From Chloroflexia bacterium (GTDB taxonomy: Bacteria > Chloroflexota > Chloroflexia > DTKN01), in contig JAFGKG010000106.1 of assembly GCA_016928715.1 (NCBI GenBank), forward strand, positions 1-54,401: a DNA stretch of 54,401 nucleotides, read 5' to 3'. Below the pieces are notes generated by a model, which did not search any database, was not told the DNA's origin, and was given only the letters and a program-made list of their open reading frames with translations. The translations under genes were made by a program, and so were the position numbers. Below, in pieces: positions 52,477 through 54,401 of this stretch; the first letter of the stretch is position 1; every line of letters begins with the position of its first letter.

Positions 52477-54225
52477 TTGGAACTGAACGAATACCAGCGC
52501 GCACGCCTGGAAAAGCTCCGCTCGCTGCGGGCCCGGGGGGGGGATCCCTATCCGGCCCGCTGCCAACGGACCCATTCGGTGGCCCAGGTCTGGCAGCGCC
52601 TGGACCTGCCCCAACCAGCGCTGCAGATCGTGGGCCGGGCGCAGCAGGCCGAGGGCGCCTGCGACCTGGTGGCGGGGCGGGAGCGGCTGCAGCTCTTGGA
52701 CCTGCCCGCGGAGGCGGCGCTGCCGGCGGACGAGCTCGCCTGGGGCGGCCGGCTGGCCCTCACCGCGGAGGGCCGCCTGGCCCTGCGGGTGGAGGCCTGG
52801 GGCCCCGCCCTGGACGAGACGGCCTTTCGCCCGCTCTCGCTGTCCGGGGCCCGGGACGCGGTCACGGCCGGCCTGGACGAGGTCGCCCTGGCCGGCCGGC
52901 TGGTCGGCGGCATCCGCAGCATGGGCCGCGTCACCTTTGCCGACCTGGAGGACGGCAGCGTCATCGAGCGGGGGACCGCCTTTTCCTGCCCCCACCTGCA
53001 GCTCTTTATCAGCCAGGCCGAGGTGGGCCCCGAGGCCTACCAGGCCTTTGCCCAGGAGGTGGACAGCGGCGATTTCGTCGAGGTGCGCGGACAGGTGTTC
53101 TTTACGCGCCTGGGCCAGATCAGCCTGCGCGTACGCTCGCTGCGCACGCTGACCAAGGCCCTGAACCCGCCTCCGGAAAAGTTCCACGGCCTGACCGACG
53201 TGGAAAAGCGCCTGCGCGAGCGCTACGCCGACCTGCTGGCCAACGAGCCGGTGCGGCACCGCTTTCGCCGGCGTGCGCTGATCGTGCGCGCCCTGCGCCG
53301 CTTTTTGGACGAGCGCGGCTTTTTGGAGGTCGAGACGCCCATCTTGCAGCCCCTCTATGGCGGCGCGGCGGCGCAGCCCTTTGTCACCCGGCACCACCAC
53401 CTGGACCAGCAGCTCTACCTGCGCATCTCCTTCGAGCTGTACCTGAAGCGGCTGCTGGTGGGCATGTACGACAAAGTCTACGAGATCGGCCGGGACTTTC
53501 GCAACGAGGGCATCTCCCGGGTGCACAACCCCGAGTTCACCCAGCTCGAGCTCTACCAGGCCTACGTCGACTATAACGAGCTGATGGGCCTGTTCGAGCA
53601 GATGGTCTGCGCGGTGGCCCAGGAGGTCTTGGGCGGCCTGCGGATCGTCTACCAGGGCCAGGAGATCGACCTGGCGCCGCCCTGGCCGCGGGTGCCGCTC
53701 CTGCAGGCCATCCAGGAGGCCAGCGGCATCGATGTGGAGGCCCACCCGGACGCGGCCGGCCTCGGCGCGGTGATGCGGGAGCGGGGCGTGCAGTTCGAGC
53801 CCGGGCAGACCTGGGCCAAGCTGGTGGACAAGCTGCTCTCCGAATACGTCGAGCCCAAGCTGGTCCAGCCGACCTTTTTGACCGATTACCCGGTCGAGCT
53901 GTCCCCCCTGGCCAAGCGCCGGCCCGACCGCCCCCACCTGGTGGAGCGTTTCGAGTGTTTCGCGGTCGGCTTTGAACTCTGCAATGCATTTAGCGAGCTG
54001 AACGATCCGCTCGACCAGGAGGAGCGTTTCCTGGCCCAGGGCCGCGATTACGAGGCCGGGGACGAGGAAGCGCATCCCATGGACACCGACTGGCTCAATG
54101 CCCTGATGTACGGCATGCCGCCGGCCGGCGGGCTGGGGATGGGCGTGGATCGCCTGGTCATGCTGCTGACGGACCAGACGAATATCCGCGAGGTCATCCT
54201 CTTCCCCCCCATGCGCGGTGCGTAG
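52477..54225 (+). CDS. lysS: Lysyl-tRNA synthetase, class II, with extra N-terminal domain
   Basis: The 582-residue enzyme starts at TTG 52477 after GGGGAGGAAGG. The class II motifs are present: GFLEVETPILQP, motif 2 RDFRNEGISRVHNPEFTQLE, motif 3 GLGMGVDRLVMLLT. The usual OB-fold anticodon domain (about 137-225) is preceded by about 85 additional residues (about 49-135), inserted between the N-terminal helix and the OB fold. They have beta-strand patterns such as LQIVGRAQQ and RLALRVEAWG, so they may be a second, degenerate OB fold. Bacterial LysS is usually near 500 residues. Confidence 0.95.
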   Translation: MELNEYQRARLEKLRSLRARGGDPYPARCQRTHSVAQVWQRLDLPQPALQIVGRAQQAEGACDLVAGRERLQLLDLPAEAALPADELAWGGRLALTAEGRLALRVEAWGPALDETAFRPLSLSGARDAVTAGLDEVALAGRLVGGIRSMGRVTFADLEDGSVIERGTAFSCPHLQLFISQAEVGPEAYQAFAQEVDSGDFVEVRGQVFFTRLGQISLRVRSLRTLTKALNPPPEKFHGLTDVEKRLRERYADLLANEPVRHRFRRRALIVRALRRFLDERGFLEVETPILQPLYGGAAAQPFVTRHHHLDQQLYLRISFELYLKRLLVGMYDKVYEIGRDFRNEGISRVHNPEFTQLELYQAYVDYNELMGLFEQMVCAVAQEVLGGLRIVYQGQEIDLAPPWPRVPLLQAIQEASGIDVEAHPDAAGLGAVMRERGVQFEPGQTWAKLVDKLLSEYVEPKLVQPTFLTDYPVELSPLAKRRPDRPHLVERFECFAVGFELCNAFSELNDPLDQEERFLAQGRDYEAGDEEAHPMDTDWLNALMYGMPPAGGLGMGVDRLVMLLTDQTNIREVILFPPMRGA

Positions 54226-54236
54226 GAGTGAGACAG

Positions 54237-54401
54237 ATGCGAGAGCGCGAGTTTTGGCCCCGCCTGGGCCGGCGCCGGTTCCTCAAGGGGGCCGGCGCGG
54301 CGGCGGCGGGCCTGTTTCTCTTTGGCGGGAGCCGCCGGGGCGGCCTCGTTGGCGGGGCGCGCTGCAGCGGACCGGGGCCGGCCGGGCAGATGGGCTTTCC
54401 C
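54237..54401 (+). CDS. Start of a Tat-exported protein (cut by window end)
   Basis: ATG 54237 follows TAGGAG. The 55 visible residues form a twin-arginine signal: RRRFLKGAGAAAAGLFLFGG, followed by a Gly/Arg-rich stretch with a Cys. The mature part lies outside the window, so the function is unknown. It is co-directional with lysS, 11 bases after it. Confidence 0.75.
   Translation, partial: MREREFWPRLGRRRFLKGAGAAAAGLFLFGGSRRGGLVGGARCSGPGPAGQMGFP

Overview
The window reads as a GC-rich chromosome segment from a strict anaerobe, most likely a Chloroflexota bacterium of the Anaerolineae type. This assignment is inference from gene style (heterodisulfide-reductase-like Hdr genes with NADH-dehydrogenase modules, alaS / baseplate-J-like membrane protein / ruvX order, an amidohydrolase-CYTH fusion, triple PA14 protein), not from a marker gene. 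The organism must decode UGA as selenocysteine: three genes carry an in-frame UGA at a known selenocysteine position, one of them twice over (two FdhA copies, HdrA, MvhD), each followed by a SECIS-like hairpin. No selA/B/C/D gene, tRNA, rRNA, CRISPR array or complete mobile element is visible.

Region 1 (149-7073, minus strand): a hybrid receiver/PAS/GAF histidine kinase and a 1418-residue cyclase-AAA-TPR protein resembling soluble adenylyl cyclase. Region 2 (7410-15211, plus): a NuoE-NuoF fusion and a selenocysteine formate dehydrogenase with a NuoG-type N-terminus, together a soluble NAD-linked formate dehydrogenase; the catalytic subunit runs in frame, with no stop, into a receiver domain. 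Next come an Lrp/AsnC-receiver regulator with an in-frame UGA in its DNA-binding domain and a histidine kinase whose N-terminus is a glycine-cleavage H-protein fold lacking the lipoyl lysine.

Region 3 (15283-31545, plus) is the core: an apparent operon of about 15 kb with hdrC, hdrB, a regulatory block (two DRTGG proteins, CBS-HATPase, stand-alone HATPase, PHP protein, SpoIIE-like protein), the N-terminal half of a selenocysteine HdrA, NuoE, a small [2Fe-2S] protein, NuoF, a NuoG-like protein fused to the C-terminal half of HdrA, selenocysteine MvhD, an FdhB-like iron-sulfur protein, a second selenocysteine FdhA, a ferritin-like protein, and a formate/nitrite channel ending in a strong terminator. 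I infer one large flavin-based electron-bifurcating assembly joining formate, NAD(H), ferredoxin and a disulfide-type acceptor at HdrB. Splitting HdrA into two polypeptides with the NADH module between them is the most unusual feature.

Region 4 (31668-54401) is mostly housekeeping: a methyltransferase-family membrane protein, PA14 protein, ruvX, baseplate-J-like membrane protein, alaS, amidohydrolase-CYTH fusion, glycosyltransferase, ComEA-like protein, TGS GTPase, a self-regulated ABC transporter operon, phosphoglucomutase, gamma-glutamyltransferase, ADP-ribosylglycohydrolase, greA, lysS with an extra N-terminal domain, and the start of a Tat-exported protein cut by the window end. Promoters across the window are close to sigma-70 consensus with a strict 17-base spacer.
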